Source: Paenibacillus sp. yr247
GTDB taxonomy: Bacteria > Bacillota > Bacilli > Paenibacillales > NBRC-103111
Assembly: GCF_900103825.1 (NCBI RefSeq)
Contig: NZ_FNIF01000029.1
Span: 1-52,313 of the forward strand
Length of the DNA stretch: 52,313 bases
Direction of reading: 5' to 3'
How positions within the stretch are numbered: the stretch's first letter is position 1; every line of letters starts with the position of its first letter. The position numbers and the translations under genes were made by a program. Shown here in pieces: positions 1-7,520 of the stretch. Below the pieces are notes generated by a model that made no database searches, had not been told where the DNA came from, and was given only the letters and a program-made list of their open reading frames with translations.

Positions 1-76
1 GAGTCATTAGCTCAGTTGGTAGAGCACCTGACTTTTAATCAGGGTGTCGTAGGTTCGAATCCTACATGACTCACCA
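1..76 (+). tRNA. tRNA-Lys (anticodon TTT)
   Basis: The 7-bp acceptor arms GAGTCAT and ATGACTC pair, the anticodon loop reads CTTTTAA with TTT, and the T arm carries GGTTCGAATCC. CCA is encoded (74-76). The gene begins exactly at the window edge. It is the first of five closely packed tRNAs, an arrangement that in Bacilli usually follows an rRNA operon, which would lie to the left of the window. Confidence 0.97.
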
Positions 77-95
77 TTTGCCTTATTTACAGCAT

Positions 96-175
96 GCGCG
101 TATGGCGGAATTGGCAGACGCACTAGACTTAGGATCTAGCGGGCGACCGTGGGGGTTCAAGTCCCTCTACGCGCA
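96..175 (+). tRNA. tRNA-Leu (anticodon TAG)
   Basis: Acceptor arms GCGCGTA and TACGCGC pair at both ends. The anticodon stem CTAGA/TCTAG encloses loop CTTAGGA (anticodon TAG, reads CUA). A variable arm longer than that of its neighbours marks it as class II. The 3' CCA is not encoded (TCA follows the discriminator A), so it must be added enzymatically. Confidence 0.95.
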
Positions 176-218
176 TCAATTATCCCCAAGGAGTATTTTA
201 CGCCTTGGGGATCCCTAT

Positions 219-293
219 GCGGAAGTGGCTCAGCGGTAGAGCATCGCCTTGCCAAGGCGAGGGTCGCGGGTTCGATCCCCGTCTTCCGCTCCA
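219..293 (+). tRNA. tRNA-Gly (anticodon GCC)
   Basis: Acceptor arms GCGGAAG and CTTCCGC pair; the anticodon stem TCGCC/GGCGA encloses TTGCCAA; the T loop GGTTCGATCCC is canonical. CCA is encoded. Confidence 0.96.
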
Positions 294-305
294 TTTAAGT
301 TTAGG

Positions 306-340
306 CTTACGAAGCTATAAATGCTTCGCATTTATCTAAG
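306..340 (+). repeat. CTTACGAAG-type hairpin repeat, copy 1 (between tRNA-Gly and tRNA-Arg)
   Basis: The sequence runs CTTACGAAG, two bases, an 8-bp inverted repeat ATAAATGC / GCATTTAT with loop TTC, then CTAAG. This is the same architecture as the elements at 15555 and 19075, but with a different stem sequence. The flanks CTTA and TAAG can extend the stem. Its last G is also the first base of tRNA-Arg. Confidence 0.6.
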
Positions 341-416
341 CGCCCTTAGCTCAGCTGGATAGAGTATTTGACTACGAATCAAAAGGTCGGGAGTTCGAAT
401 CTCTCAGGGCGCGCCA
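340..416 (+). tRNA. tRNA-Arg (anticodon ACG)
   Basis: Acceptor arms GCGCCCT and AGGGCGC pair; the anticodon stem TTTGA/TCAAA encloses CTACGAA with anticodon ACG (inosine-modified in bacteria); T arm GAGTTCGAATCTC. CCA is encoded. Confidence 0.96.
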
Positions 417-441
417 TCTTTTAAAATAGAAATAGTAGTTT

Positions 442-515
442 CGGGACGTAGCTCAGCTTGGTAGAGCACCTGCTTTGGGAGCAGGGGGTCGCATGTTCAA
501 ATCGTGTCGTCCCGA
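442..515 (+). tRNA. tRNA-Pro (anticodon TGG)
   Basis: Acceptor arms CGGGACG and CGTCCCG pair; the anticodon stem CCTGC/GCAGG encloses TTTGGGA with anticodon TGG. CCA is not encoded. It is the last tRNA of the cluster and is followed within 10 bases by a terminator. Confidence 0.95.
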
Positions 516-523
516 TAAACAAT

Positions 524-570
524 AAGCGTAGTCAGATAGCGGTATAGCTGCTCTGGCTATGCTTTTTTTT
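524..570 (+). terminator. Rho-independent terminator of the tRNA cluster
   Basis: AAGCGTAGTCAGATAGC pairs with GCTGCTCTGGCTATGCTT through a long, partly G-U stem, followed by a run of eight T at 563-570. It closes the tRNA transcription unit. Confidence 0.8.
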
Positions 571-615
571 GCACGATGATTATACGCTTTTGACACCTTT
601 ATACTTTATAACTAG

Positions 616-656
616 AAGAGGTCAGCCCATTTCATTTGGAAATCGGATGGCCTCTT
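616..656. terminator. Terminator-like hairpin in the tRNA / HD-GYP gap
   Basis: AAGAGGTC pairs with GGCCTCTT and an inner ATTTC pairs with GAAAT. It has no good T tract on either side, so its role is uncertain. Apart from this hairpin and the tRNA terminator, I see nothing definite in 571-874; no coding frame of note starts there. Confidence 0.4.
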
Positions 657-874
657 TCATTTTGTCGTGTTCTACGATAAGTTATTTGACATTAATCGAC
701 GGCCGTAGCCTCCAAAAAGCCACAAAAAGTGTGTAATTATAACTTTTTTAGTTAAAATATATTAAAATAATGGGAAATACTCTTTTCTAATAGAGGAGAA
801 TCTCCTTAATAAGAAGAACTAATACTAATTAAATAGTTGGGGAAGTTTACTTGAGAAGAATAAGAGGTACATCT

Positions 875-1912
875 ATGCAGAATTCGTTGTTTTTCAAAAA
901 TGTGATAAATTCTGATTCTATCTTCGAGTCGATCGGGCAGTTGAGCGATATCGCCAAGAATATAATTGGCTGTGAGCATATCTCTCTCTTTCTTATGGAT
1001 GAGAAACAACAGCATACCCCAGCGTCTTATTCGGTTAATATTAGTACGGCCGTCATGAAACAGCTACAGCATATAGTTCTTAAAACCCAGTTTTTTTCCC
1101 GAATGCCGGATGGTTCACGTTTATCGGTGCATGAGGCTGAAAGTGCGATAAAAGATTATCTTATACTGAGTGAATACCAATGTATCTACGGATTTCATAT
1201 AAAGCATGGTCCCTCGTATGGGGCTTTACTATTTTCCTTTCCTTCCGATATTCACCTTAAGGACGATCAATTGCATCTGTGCAATCTCATTAAGCTGCAT
1301 ATGGAGCAATTGATTAAGAAGATTCAATTTCGGAGACAAGTGTTAAAGCAGAAAGCATACGAAAGCCTTTTTAATACGTTGAGAGTCAAAGATAGCTTCA
1401 CTGTGGATCATTGTTACAATGTTGCTTTCTACTCTTCTTTACTTGGGGCGAAGGCCGGAGTAAGTGAGGTTGATCTGGAACGTTTGAAGTTAGGGGCCCT
1501 TTTACATGATATTGGGAAAATAGCCATTCCTGATCATATTTTAATGAAACCGGGACGGTTATCGAATGAGGAATTTAATGTCATTCGACAACATCCAATG
1601 ATCGGATATGAACTGCTGAAGGACTTGCCGGATGTTGAGCATCTTCTTCCTATCGTTAGATGGCATCATGAACGCATGGATGGAACAGGTTATCCAGACA
1701 ATCTGATCGGTGAGGATATACCTGTACTTGTGCGTATTGTAAGTCTAGCAGATGCATTCGATGCGATGACTTCTACGAGGGTCTACAGGGATTCGCTGCA
1801 CGTGCATGAAGTCAGAGAACAATTGCGCATTCACGCGGGCAAACAATTCGATGAGAAGTTAGTGCGGGTTTTCTTAGATATCATCGATGAACAAATGCAA
1901 ATGAATGGATGA
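875..1912 (+). CDS. HD-GYP domain cyclic-di-GMP phosphodiesterase with N-terminal sensor region
   Basis: About 345 residues. The C-terminal half is a complete HD-GYP domain: an early metal His in VDHCYNVA, the HDIGK pair (residues about 211-215), HPMIGYELL, HH, and the GYP signature in HHERMDGTGYP, followed by SLADAFDAMT. This family hydrolyses c-di-GMP to pGpG or GMP. The first 140 residues resemble a GAF-like cytoplasmic sensor; no membrane segment is seen. I chose ATG 875, seven bases after AAGAGG; a TTG at 851 after GGGGAA would add eight residues. It heads an operon with a diguanylate cyclase and a histidine kinase, so it probably sets c-di-GMP level together with the next gene. Activity is inferred from intact motifs only. 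Confidence 0.88.
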   Translation: MQNSLFFKNVINSDSIFESIGQLSDIAKNIIGCEHISLFLMDEKQQHTPASYSVNISTAVMKQLQHIVLKTQFFSRMPDGSRLSVHEAESAIKDYLILSEYQCIYGFHIKHGPSYGALLFSFPSDIHLKDDQLHLCNLIKLHMEQLIKKIQFRRQVLKQKAYESLFNTLRVKDSFTVDHCYNVAFYSSLLGAKAGVSEVDLERLKLGALLHDIGKIAIPDHILMKPGRLSNEEFNVIRQHPMIGYELLKDLPDVEHLLPIVRWHHERMDGTGYPDNLIGEDIPVLVRIVSLADAFDAMTSTRVYRDSLHVHEVREQLRIHAGKQFDEKLVRVFLDIIDEQMQMNG

Positions 1913-1961
1913 GTATAGTTCAAATAATAACTATTTTAGTAATGAAAGATGGGATAAATTA

Positions 1962-2852
1962 ATGAACGGTCGCATTCTTATCATCGACGACGAACCTCAT
2001 AATTTAAATATACTGCGTATATTTTTGAATTCTTTGCACTATGAAATTTTCACAGTTGAGGATGGTAAAGAGGCTCTTTCGATGGTAAAAGAAAATACGC
2101 CTGATCTGATTTTGCTCGATGTGATGATGCCTGAAATTACAGGATTTGAAATTTGCAAACAATTGATAGCCGAAAATGACTTTGACACGCCTATTATTTT
2201 CTTATCGGCCAATGCCCAGAAAGAAGACATTTTACATGGACTACGATTAGGAGCAATCGACTATTTGACCAAACCATTCGATCTGGATGTGCTTGAACGA
2301 AAGGTTGAGATTGCCCTCCAACAAAAAGCGGAACTTAAAACCTTGAAGAAGGATAATAAGCAGCTAGCCAAACTGGTGTATGTGGATGCACTAACTGGTT
2401 TATATAATCGGGCCTACTTAGAAATTATTATTCGGATGATCAAAGAGGGGACCAAGAAATTTCATGCAGCTATGATGGTTGACATGGATTATTTCAAGGA
2501 TATTAATGATAGTTTTGGTCATTTGGTTGGGGATCAAGTATTGCGGGAAGTAGCTGCGATCATACAGTCGAAAATCTGTTGGGAAAACGATTTGGCCTTT
2601 CGATATGGCGGGGACGAGTACTTGGTCTTACTGAAGAATGAAGAGAATTGCCTAGAGATTGCAGACAATATTATTAAGGCGGTTGACAGCTTAAAGGTTA
2701 GTTTGGCACCAAATAGATCACAGGAATTCTCGGTGAGTATCGGGTTGACAACTAATTTCGACCCTTCCTCATTTGTTCAAATCATCACACAAGCAGACTC
2801 AGCACTTCTCGGAGCCAAGAATAGTGGAAGACATCAAATAAAGATTCGCTAA
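1962..2852 (+). CDS. Response regulator with REC and GGDEF domains (diguanylate cyclase)
   Basis: About 296 residues. Residues 1-120 form a receiver domain: acidic pair in LIIDDEP, phospho-acceptor D53 in LLLDVMMP, and K in YLTKPF. Residues 130-295 form a GGDEF domain with active motif RYGGDEYLVL (GGDEY at 216-220). PleD-like regulators make c-di-GMP when phosphorylated. The inhibitory site RxxD that should precede LAFRYGGDEY reads WEND (207-210), so the arginine is missing and product inhibition is probably weak. The start at 1962 puts Met four residues before the first beta strand. An upstream ATG at 1905 overlaps the previous stop and adds a poorly conserved Asn/Ser-rich stretch. The following histidine kinase gene is the likely phosphodonor. 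Confidence 0.9.
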   Translation: MNGRILIIDDEPHNLNILRIFLNSLHYEIFTVEDGKEALSMVKENTPDLILLDVMMPEITGFEICKQLIAENDFDTPIIFLSANAQKEDILHGLRLGAIDYLTKPFDLDVLERKVEIALQQKAELKTLKKDNKQLAKLVYVDALTGLYNRAYLEIIIRMIKEGTKKFHAAMMVDMDYFKDINDSFGHLVGDQVLREVAAIIQSKICWENDLAFRYGGDEYLVLLKNEENCLEIADNIIKAVDSLKVSLAPNRSQEFSVSIGLTTNFDPSSFVQIITQADSALLGAKNSGRHQIKIR

Positions 2853-2873
2853 CTAAAGGGGAATGGGTGAGGC

Positions 2874-4673
2874 ATGGTCATGGAACTGATAAGTTTTCAA
2901 AAATTGTTTCAGATGACGAAAGTCATTAATTCGCAATTCGAAATGTCAGAAATCCTGCAGGTTTTCGTTGACGCTATTGCGGGGGAGATTACACAGGCGG
3001 ATCTTGTTGGTTTTTTCCTGAAGCAGCCGGATGGCACTTTTCAAGGCTATAAAGGCAATAAATTGCCTGTAGATATTACGGAGCTGCTTATTGATCCGAA
3101 GGAAGACGAGTTTGTGAGGGATATTTTACGCAATCAGTCCAGTGATTATATTTCGGACACCAGCAGTGATCTACGATTAGATCAATCTAAGAGACAGTTG
3201 TTGAAAATCAAATCGATACTCGGAATTCCCGTCATTGTGGATAATGACGTGTTTGGCCTTGTTTTCGTTCATGATTTCGGTAAACCAATGGATATTACAC
3301 AAGAACAGATGGAAGTTACAGAAGCTTTCGTCAATATGGCAAGTGTGGCCATTCGTAACATTCGTATGTTTGAGCAGCGACAGCTTTTGATGGAGAAACA
3401 GCAGCTGCTTCTCGATGCGACGAAAGCTTTATCGGAGTCACTGTCTGTTAAAGATGTTCTGAACACTTTTTTCCATTACATGCGGAAAGCCAGTGGGTCT
3501 AAGGATATCGGAATTCATTTGTACAATGAAAAAGAGCATACGATTGAGCCTTATCAATTGTCTTCTGAGAATGTAACAGTGGACGAATGGAAGGTTAAAC
3601 ATAGAGAAGTCAAGTTGACGATTGAAAATGACCGCCTGTTATATGAAGTTATCACAGAAAAAAAAGCAGCGGCCATCGAGGATGTGTACGCGGATCCGCG
3701 GCCTAATCATAAAGCGTTCGTTTCTTTTGATATCCGGAGTATCATGGTGTTTCCGCTCGTGGCTAAAGGTTCCGTTTACGGTGTCGTTGCGATACCATCT
3801 ATCGGTAAGCCTAGGAAGTATGAAGCAAGTATATTGGAGTTTTGTCAGTCGATCTCTGATGCAACAGCAACAGCACTATCCAATGCTCAGCATACGGAGA
3901 CTTTAGACCAATCCGTTAATGAGCGTTCCATCGAATTACAGCATGCTAACTTCAAGCTAGAAGGTCTAGTGCGAGAATTAGAGCATCTGAATGAGTTGAA
4001 AAGTGATTTCATCGCAACACTTTCTCATGAGCTGCGTACGCCGATTACAGCTGTCAAAGGATCTGTAGATATTCTAGGGAAAGGAATTCTTGGTGATCTC
4101 AACGAGTCACAGAAGGATTTGCTGGATATAGCGGCCAAGTCGATTGAGCGTTTGTTAGATCAAGTGAATGAATTGCTGGATTTCGCTAAAATGGAGAACG
4201 GCAAGTTTGAATTGATGTATACGGAAGCTGATTTCAAAGAAATTATTCAGGAATCTGTCCACATCGTGCAGTCTTTGATTAATAAGAAGAAATTAATTCT
4301 AGTCGTTGAATCAGATGCGGATATGGTTACGGTTGTAAGAGTTGATAAACAACGTATCCTGCAGATTCTATTGAATTTACTTTCCAATGCGATCAAATTT
4401 ACACCACCATTAGGTGTTATTACGATAAAAACCATTTTTGAGGAAACTTTACTTACAGTTGAAGTGCATGATAGCGGGATTGGTATCCCTTTTGAGAAGC
4501 AGAAAAATATTTTCACTAAGTTCTATCAAGCCAATAATCAAATTAATGGAACGGGTTTAGGTCTTGCGATTTCTAAGCAGCTCATTGAACTGCATGGCGG
4601 CCGGATTTGGTTCGAGAGCACGGAAGGCGAAGGTTCAGTATTTAAATTTACTTTACCTATAGGAGAGGAGTAA
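2874..4673 (+). CDS. Soluble sensor histidine kinase with two GAF-like domains
   Basis: 599 residues, without membrane segments. Two tandem GAF-like regions (about 20-165 and 180-345) are followed by a short coiled coil, then HisKA with phospho-acceptor H385 in LSHELRTPIT. A HATPase domain follows, with NLLSNAIKFTP (N box), DSGIGIP (G1) and GTGLGLAISKQL (G2). It is therefore a cytoplasmic sensor of a small ligand or redox signal, not an extracellular receptor. It starts 21 bases after the REC-GGDEF gene and ends five bases before the TPP enzyme, so all are probably one transcript. The cognate acceptor is probably D53 of the upstream REC-GGDEF protein. Ligand unknown. Confidence 0.9.
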   Translation: MVMELISFQKLFQMTKVINSQFEMSEILQVFVDAIAGEITQADLVGFFLKQPDGTFQGYKGNKLPVDITELLIDPKEDEFVRDILRNQSSDYISDTSSDLRLDQSKRQLLKIKSILGIPVIVDNDVFGLVFVHDFGKPMDITQEQMEVTEAFVNMASVAIRNIRMFEQRQLLMEKQQLLLDATKALSESLSVKDVLNTFFHYMRKASGSKDIGIHLYNEKEHTIEPYQLSSENVTVDEWKVKHREVKLTIENDRLLYEVITEKKAAAIEDVYADPRPNHKAFVSFDIRSIMVFPLVAKGSVYGVVAIPSIGKPRKYEASILEFCQSISDATATALSNAQHTETLDQSVNERSIELQHANFKLEGLVRELEHLNELKSDFIATLSHELRTPITAVKGSVDILGKGILGDLNESQKDLLDIAAKSIERLLDQVNELLDFAKMENGKFELMYTEADFKEIIQESVHIVQSLINKKKLILVVESDADMVTVVRVDKQRILQILLNLLSNAIKFTPPLGVITIKTIFEETLLTVEVHDSGIGIPFEKQKNIFTKFYQANNQINGTGLGLAISKQLIELHGGRIWFESTEGEGSVFKFTLPIGEE

Positions 4674-4678
4674 CCAAT

Positions 4679-6337
4679 ATGCGGGCGATTGAAGTAGGAT
4701 TGAGATTCCTAGTGCAGCAAGGTGTGCGATATGTTTTCGGTATTCCAGCAGGCTCAATCAATGCGATCTATGACGCCCTTTTGGACATTCCTGAGCTTAA
4801 GCCGATTGTAGCTAAGCATGAAAACAGCTCCGGTTACATGGCTGGTTCATATACCAGAATTACCGGTATTCCATCGATTTGCGTGGCATCCAGTGGACCG
4901 GGAGCGACGAACTTGGTTACGCCAGCTGCGAATGCTTGGAAGCAGAAGCTTCCTGTTATTTTCATTACAGGATCGGTTCCATCAACCAAACTGGGCAAGG
5001 GCGGGGCACAAGAGCTATATGCAGAGCCGATCTTTGCATCGATTACGAAGATGAGCCGAACGGTTCTAGACCCTCATCAACTGCCAGACATTCTGGCTGA
5101 GGCCTATCATACAGCGATTAGCGGTGTACCAGGTCCTGTTCATTTGGCAATTCCTATCGATATTCAAATGACGGACATTGGGGTAAGAGAACTTCCTGTG
5201 TTACCGCCAATCGAGCAGCCGGTCATGGATTCGTCAGCTGTTAAGGCGGCTGCAACGCGGATAAAAGCTGCTGGTCTCCATGGAGCGATCTTATTGGGAA
5301 ATGGCGCTAAAGCGTCCTCCGACAGCATCGTACAATTTGCTGAAACGATAGGTTGGAAAGTTGCTACAACGCCTCGCGGCAAAGGGGCTTTCCCGGAAAA
5401 TCACCCGCTTTCCTTAGGCGTATACGGCTTGTCAGCCAATATCAAAGCAAGCGAATACTTGAATGGCAGCGGTCATGATGTATTACTGATCATCGGTTCA
5501 AGCTTAGGAGAGCTAGCGACAAGCAACTGGGAGTCGCGGCTGGTTGCAGGCAAAGAGCTCATTCACATCGATTATGATCAAAGTGTATTGGGAAAATGCT
5601 ATGAAACCCACTATCCTGTGCATGGAGAAATAAAAATTGTCATGGCAGAGTTGTTAAATCAGTTCTCGGTAGACGGTCAAGATATAGCTCATGCCAGTGA
5701 TGTCTTCCAAGGATTAGCTGAAGCAGCCGCAGCATATGAACAGGGCGATGAGGAATGGAATACGTTGGCAGCAATCCGTCGACTTCGTGCTGCTGCACCG
5801 AAGAATGCTCGCTTCTTCCTGGATATCGGTGAATTCATGACGTACTCGATCCAAAATTTATTGATCGAGAGTGGTCAAGAGTTCGATATCGACATCAATT
5901 TCGGAGGGATGGGCTCGGGTATCGGTGGTTCCTTAGGTGCCCAGCTAGCCGAGCCAAATCGTCCAACGATCTGCATTACAGGCGATGGCTGTTTCTTCAT
6001 GCATGGTCTAGAGGTGCTAACTGCCAAGGAATACCAGCTTCCGATTCTTTTCGTCGTCATTAACAATGCCCGACTAGGGATGGTTTATCATGGTCACATG
6101 CTGCAATATAAAAGGTGCCTGGAAGATTTCTCCCAAGAGAGAGTAAGTATCGCAGGTGTTGTCCAATCACTTGGCTTGCGGCATGCCGAGGTTAGATCAA
6201 TTGATCAATTGCAGGGGGGCCATGTACAAGAGTGGTTATCTCATGGAGGTCCTGTCGTCGTTGAAGTGATTGTAGAAGGCAACGAAATTCCACCTATGGG
6301 TGAAAGAGTGAAGTTCTTGCAAGGGGCAACTTATTAA
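4679..6337 (+). CDS. Thiamine pyrophosphate-dependent enzyme, acetolactate synthase-like family
   Basis: 552 residues with the three-part fold of the POX/ALS family. The N-terminal PYR domain holds the catalytic glutamate E48 in AKHENSSGYMA and the SSGPGATNL loop. The central domain spans about 190-330. The C-terminal PP domain has the TPP/Mg motif from G435-D436-G437 to N462-N463 (INNARLGMVYHG). The family condenses or decarboxylates 2-keto acids. The motif around the glutamate differs from typical IlvB (ENSSGYMAGSY against EQGAVHMADGY), so the substrate is uncertain: acetolactate synthase, or another 2-keto acid enzyme. No regulatory subunit follows. The start is preceded by GGAGAGGAG and lies five bases after the kinase stop, suggesting translational coupling to the signalling operon, which is unusual for this family. 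Confidence 0.82.
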   Translation: MRAIEVGLRFLVQQGVRYVFGIPAGSINAIYDALLDIPELKPIVAKHENSSGYMAGSYTRITGIPSICVASSGPGATNLVTPAANAWKQKLPVIFITGSVPSTKLGKGGAQELYAEPIFASITKMSRTVLDPHQLPDILAEAYHTAISGVPGPVHLAIPIDIQMTDIGVRELPVLPPIEQPVMDSSAVKAAATRIKAAGLHGAILLGNGAKASSDSIVQFAETIGWKVATTPRGKGAFPENHPLSLGVYGLSANIKASEYLNGSGHDVLLIIGSSLGELATSNWESRLVAGKELIHIDYDQSVLGKCYETHYPVHGEIKIVMAELLNQFSVDGQDIAHASDVFQGLAEAAAAYEQGDEEWNTLAAIRRLRAAAPKNARFFLDIGEFMTYSIQNLLIESGQEFDIDINFGGMGSGIGGSLGAQLAEPNRPTICITGDGCFFMHGLEVLTAKEYQLPILFVVINNARLGMVYHGHMLQYKRCLEDFSQERVSIAGVVQSLGLRHAEVRSIDQLQGGHVQEWLSHGGPVVVEVIVEGNEIPPMGERVKFLQGATY

Positions 6338-6362
6338 TTGGGGTTACATAAGACTTGGCGTT

Positions 6363-6397
6363 AAGCTTTTGGATGCTTTTATCCAAGAGCTTTTTTG
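6363..6397 (+). terminator. Rho-independent terminator after the TPP enzyme gene
   Basis: AAGCTTTTGGAT and ATCCAAGAGCTT pair around a short loop and are followed by six T. It ends the 875-6337 operon. Confidence 0.85.
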
Positions 6398-6485
6398 TTT
6401 ATAGCCAGAAGAGGGACTATATTCTTGGCCCAGTAAATGATATGGTAAGGATAAGCAAGATCAATAAGGAAGGGGCGCTTCATCC

Positions 6486-7364
6486 ATGTTGAAACGAACA
6501 ATAGGTCGTTTGAATTACGAAAGCTCAGTCGTTATGTTTGGTGCCGCAAGTCTCGGGAGTGTGACCCAAGAGGAAGCGGATGCATCCATCTCTTTTGCCT
6601 TGCAGCATGGTGTTAACCATTTTGATACGGCGGCCAGCTATGGGGATGCGGAAATCAGAATGGGCCCAAGGATTAGCCAAGTACGCAATGATATTTTCCT
6701 GGCTACGAAAACAGGGCAAAGAACGAAGAAGGAAGCGAAGGAAGAAATTTATCGCTCATTGGAACGGATGCGGGTTGATTCTGTAGACTTACTTCAACTG
6801 CATGCGGTAGGTACTATGGAAGAATTGGACCGCTGCACGGAAAAGGGCGGTGCTCTCGAAGCTGCCTTGGAAGCGAAAGAGGAGGGCCTCGTTAAGGAAA
6901 TTGGCATTACTGGACATGGGCATGATGCGCCAACCGTTCATTTGGAAGCGCTAAATAGGTTTCCCTTCGCAACCGTGCTGCTGCCGCTTAACTATTATAT
7001 GTATGGATTGCCGGAGTATCGGGAGGCATTCGATGCACTCATGGAGGAGGCGAACAAGCAGAACGCGGCTGTAAGGGTTATTAAAGCGATTGCTAAGGCT
7101 CCATGGGTTGAAGGGGAGAAACGTCCCTATACGACTTGGTATGAGCCCTTTGATCAGCAGCAGATCATAGATGCCTGTGTGCATTTTGTGTTATCTTTCC
7201 CGGGAGTGTGCGGGTTCGCAAGCGCAGGAGATATTCATTTGTTCCCTAAAATCGTCGATGCTGTGGAGCGATATGGCTCCATGGATAACGAGGAAGCGGA
7301 GCGTATCCTGAGCAGTATCAGCGGATATACGTCTATTTTCGGAGCTCCAACCTCGATCGCATAA
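6486..7364 (+). CDS. Aldo/keto reductase family oxidoreductase
   Basis: 292 residues. The AKR catalytic tetrad is visible: D47 and Y52 in [10 protein letters not shown]75 in LATKTG, and H106 in LLQLHAVG. The family reduces carbonyls with NADPH in the cytoplasm. The C-terminal region holds a [12 protein letters not shown] stretch where the cofactor-binding loop usually lies, but the usual GxRxxxQ-type motif is degenerate. Its length is close to the short AKRs that resemble predicted L-glyceraldehyde-3-phosphate reductase-type proteins. It has its own ribosome site (GGAAGGGGC) and is flanked by terminators on both sides, so it is monocistronic. Substrate unknown. Confidence 0.88.
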   Translation: MLKRTIGRLNYESSVVMFGAASLGSVTQEEADASISFALQHGVNHFDTAASYGDAEIRMGPRISQVRNDIFLATKTGQRTKKEAKEEIYRSLERMRVDSVDLLQLHAVGTMEELDRCTEKGGALEAALEAKEEGLVKEIGITGHGHDAPTVHLEALNRFPFATVLLPLNYYMYGLPEYREAFDALMEEANKQNAAVRVIKAIAKAPWVEGEKRPYTTWYEPFDQQQIIDACVHFVLSFPGVCGFASAGDIHLFPKIVDAVERYGSMDNEEAERILSSISGYTSIFGAPTSIA

Positions 7365-7371
7365 ATAACTA

Positions 7372-7408
7372 GCGCGTCTCTTTCCATGTGGAAAAGGCGC
7401 GTTTTTTG
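7372..7408 (+). terminator. Rho-independent terminator after the aldo/keto reductase
   Basis: GCGCGTCTCTTTCC pairs with GGAAAAGGCGCG around ATGT and is followed by six T. Confidence 0.88.
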
Positions 7409-7520
7409 CGTTATTTTAGCACTATATTCGTGCAAATCGACATGAATTCGTAACCCTTATGCGTCGTTAACATCAGGAAATCTGCGAATAACTATAAGCG
7501 GACATAAGGGGGAAGATAAG

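Noticed and set aside
1905..1961. Upstream ATG start for the REC-GGDEF gene
   Set aside because: It has no ribosome site, overlaps the preceding stop and adds residues outside the receiver fold; the internal ATG at 1962 is preferred, though its own ribosome site is weak.
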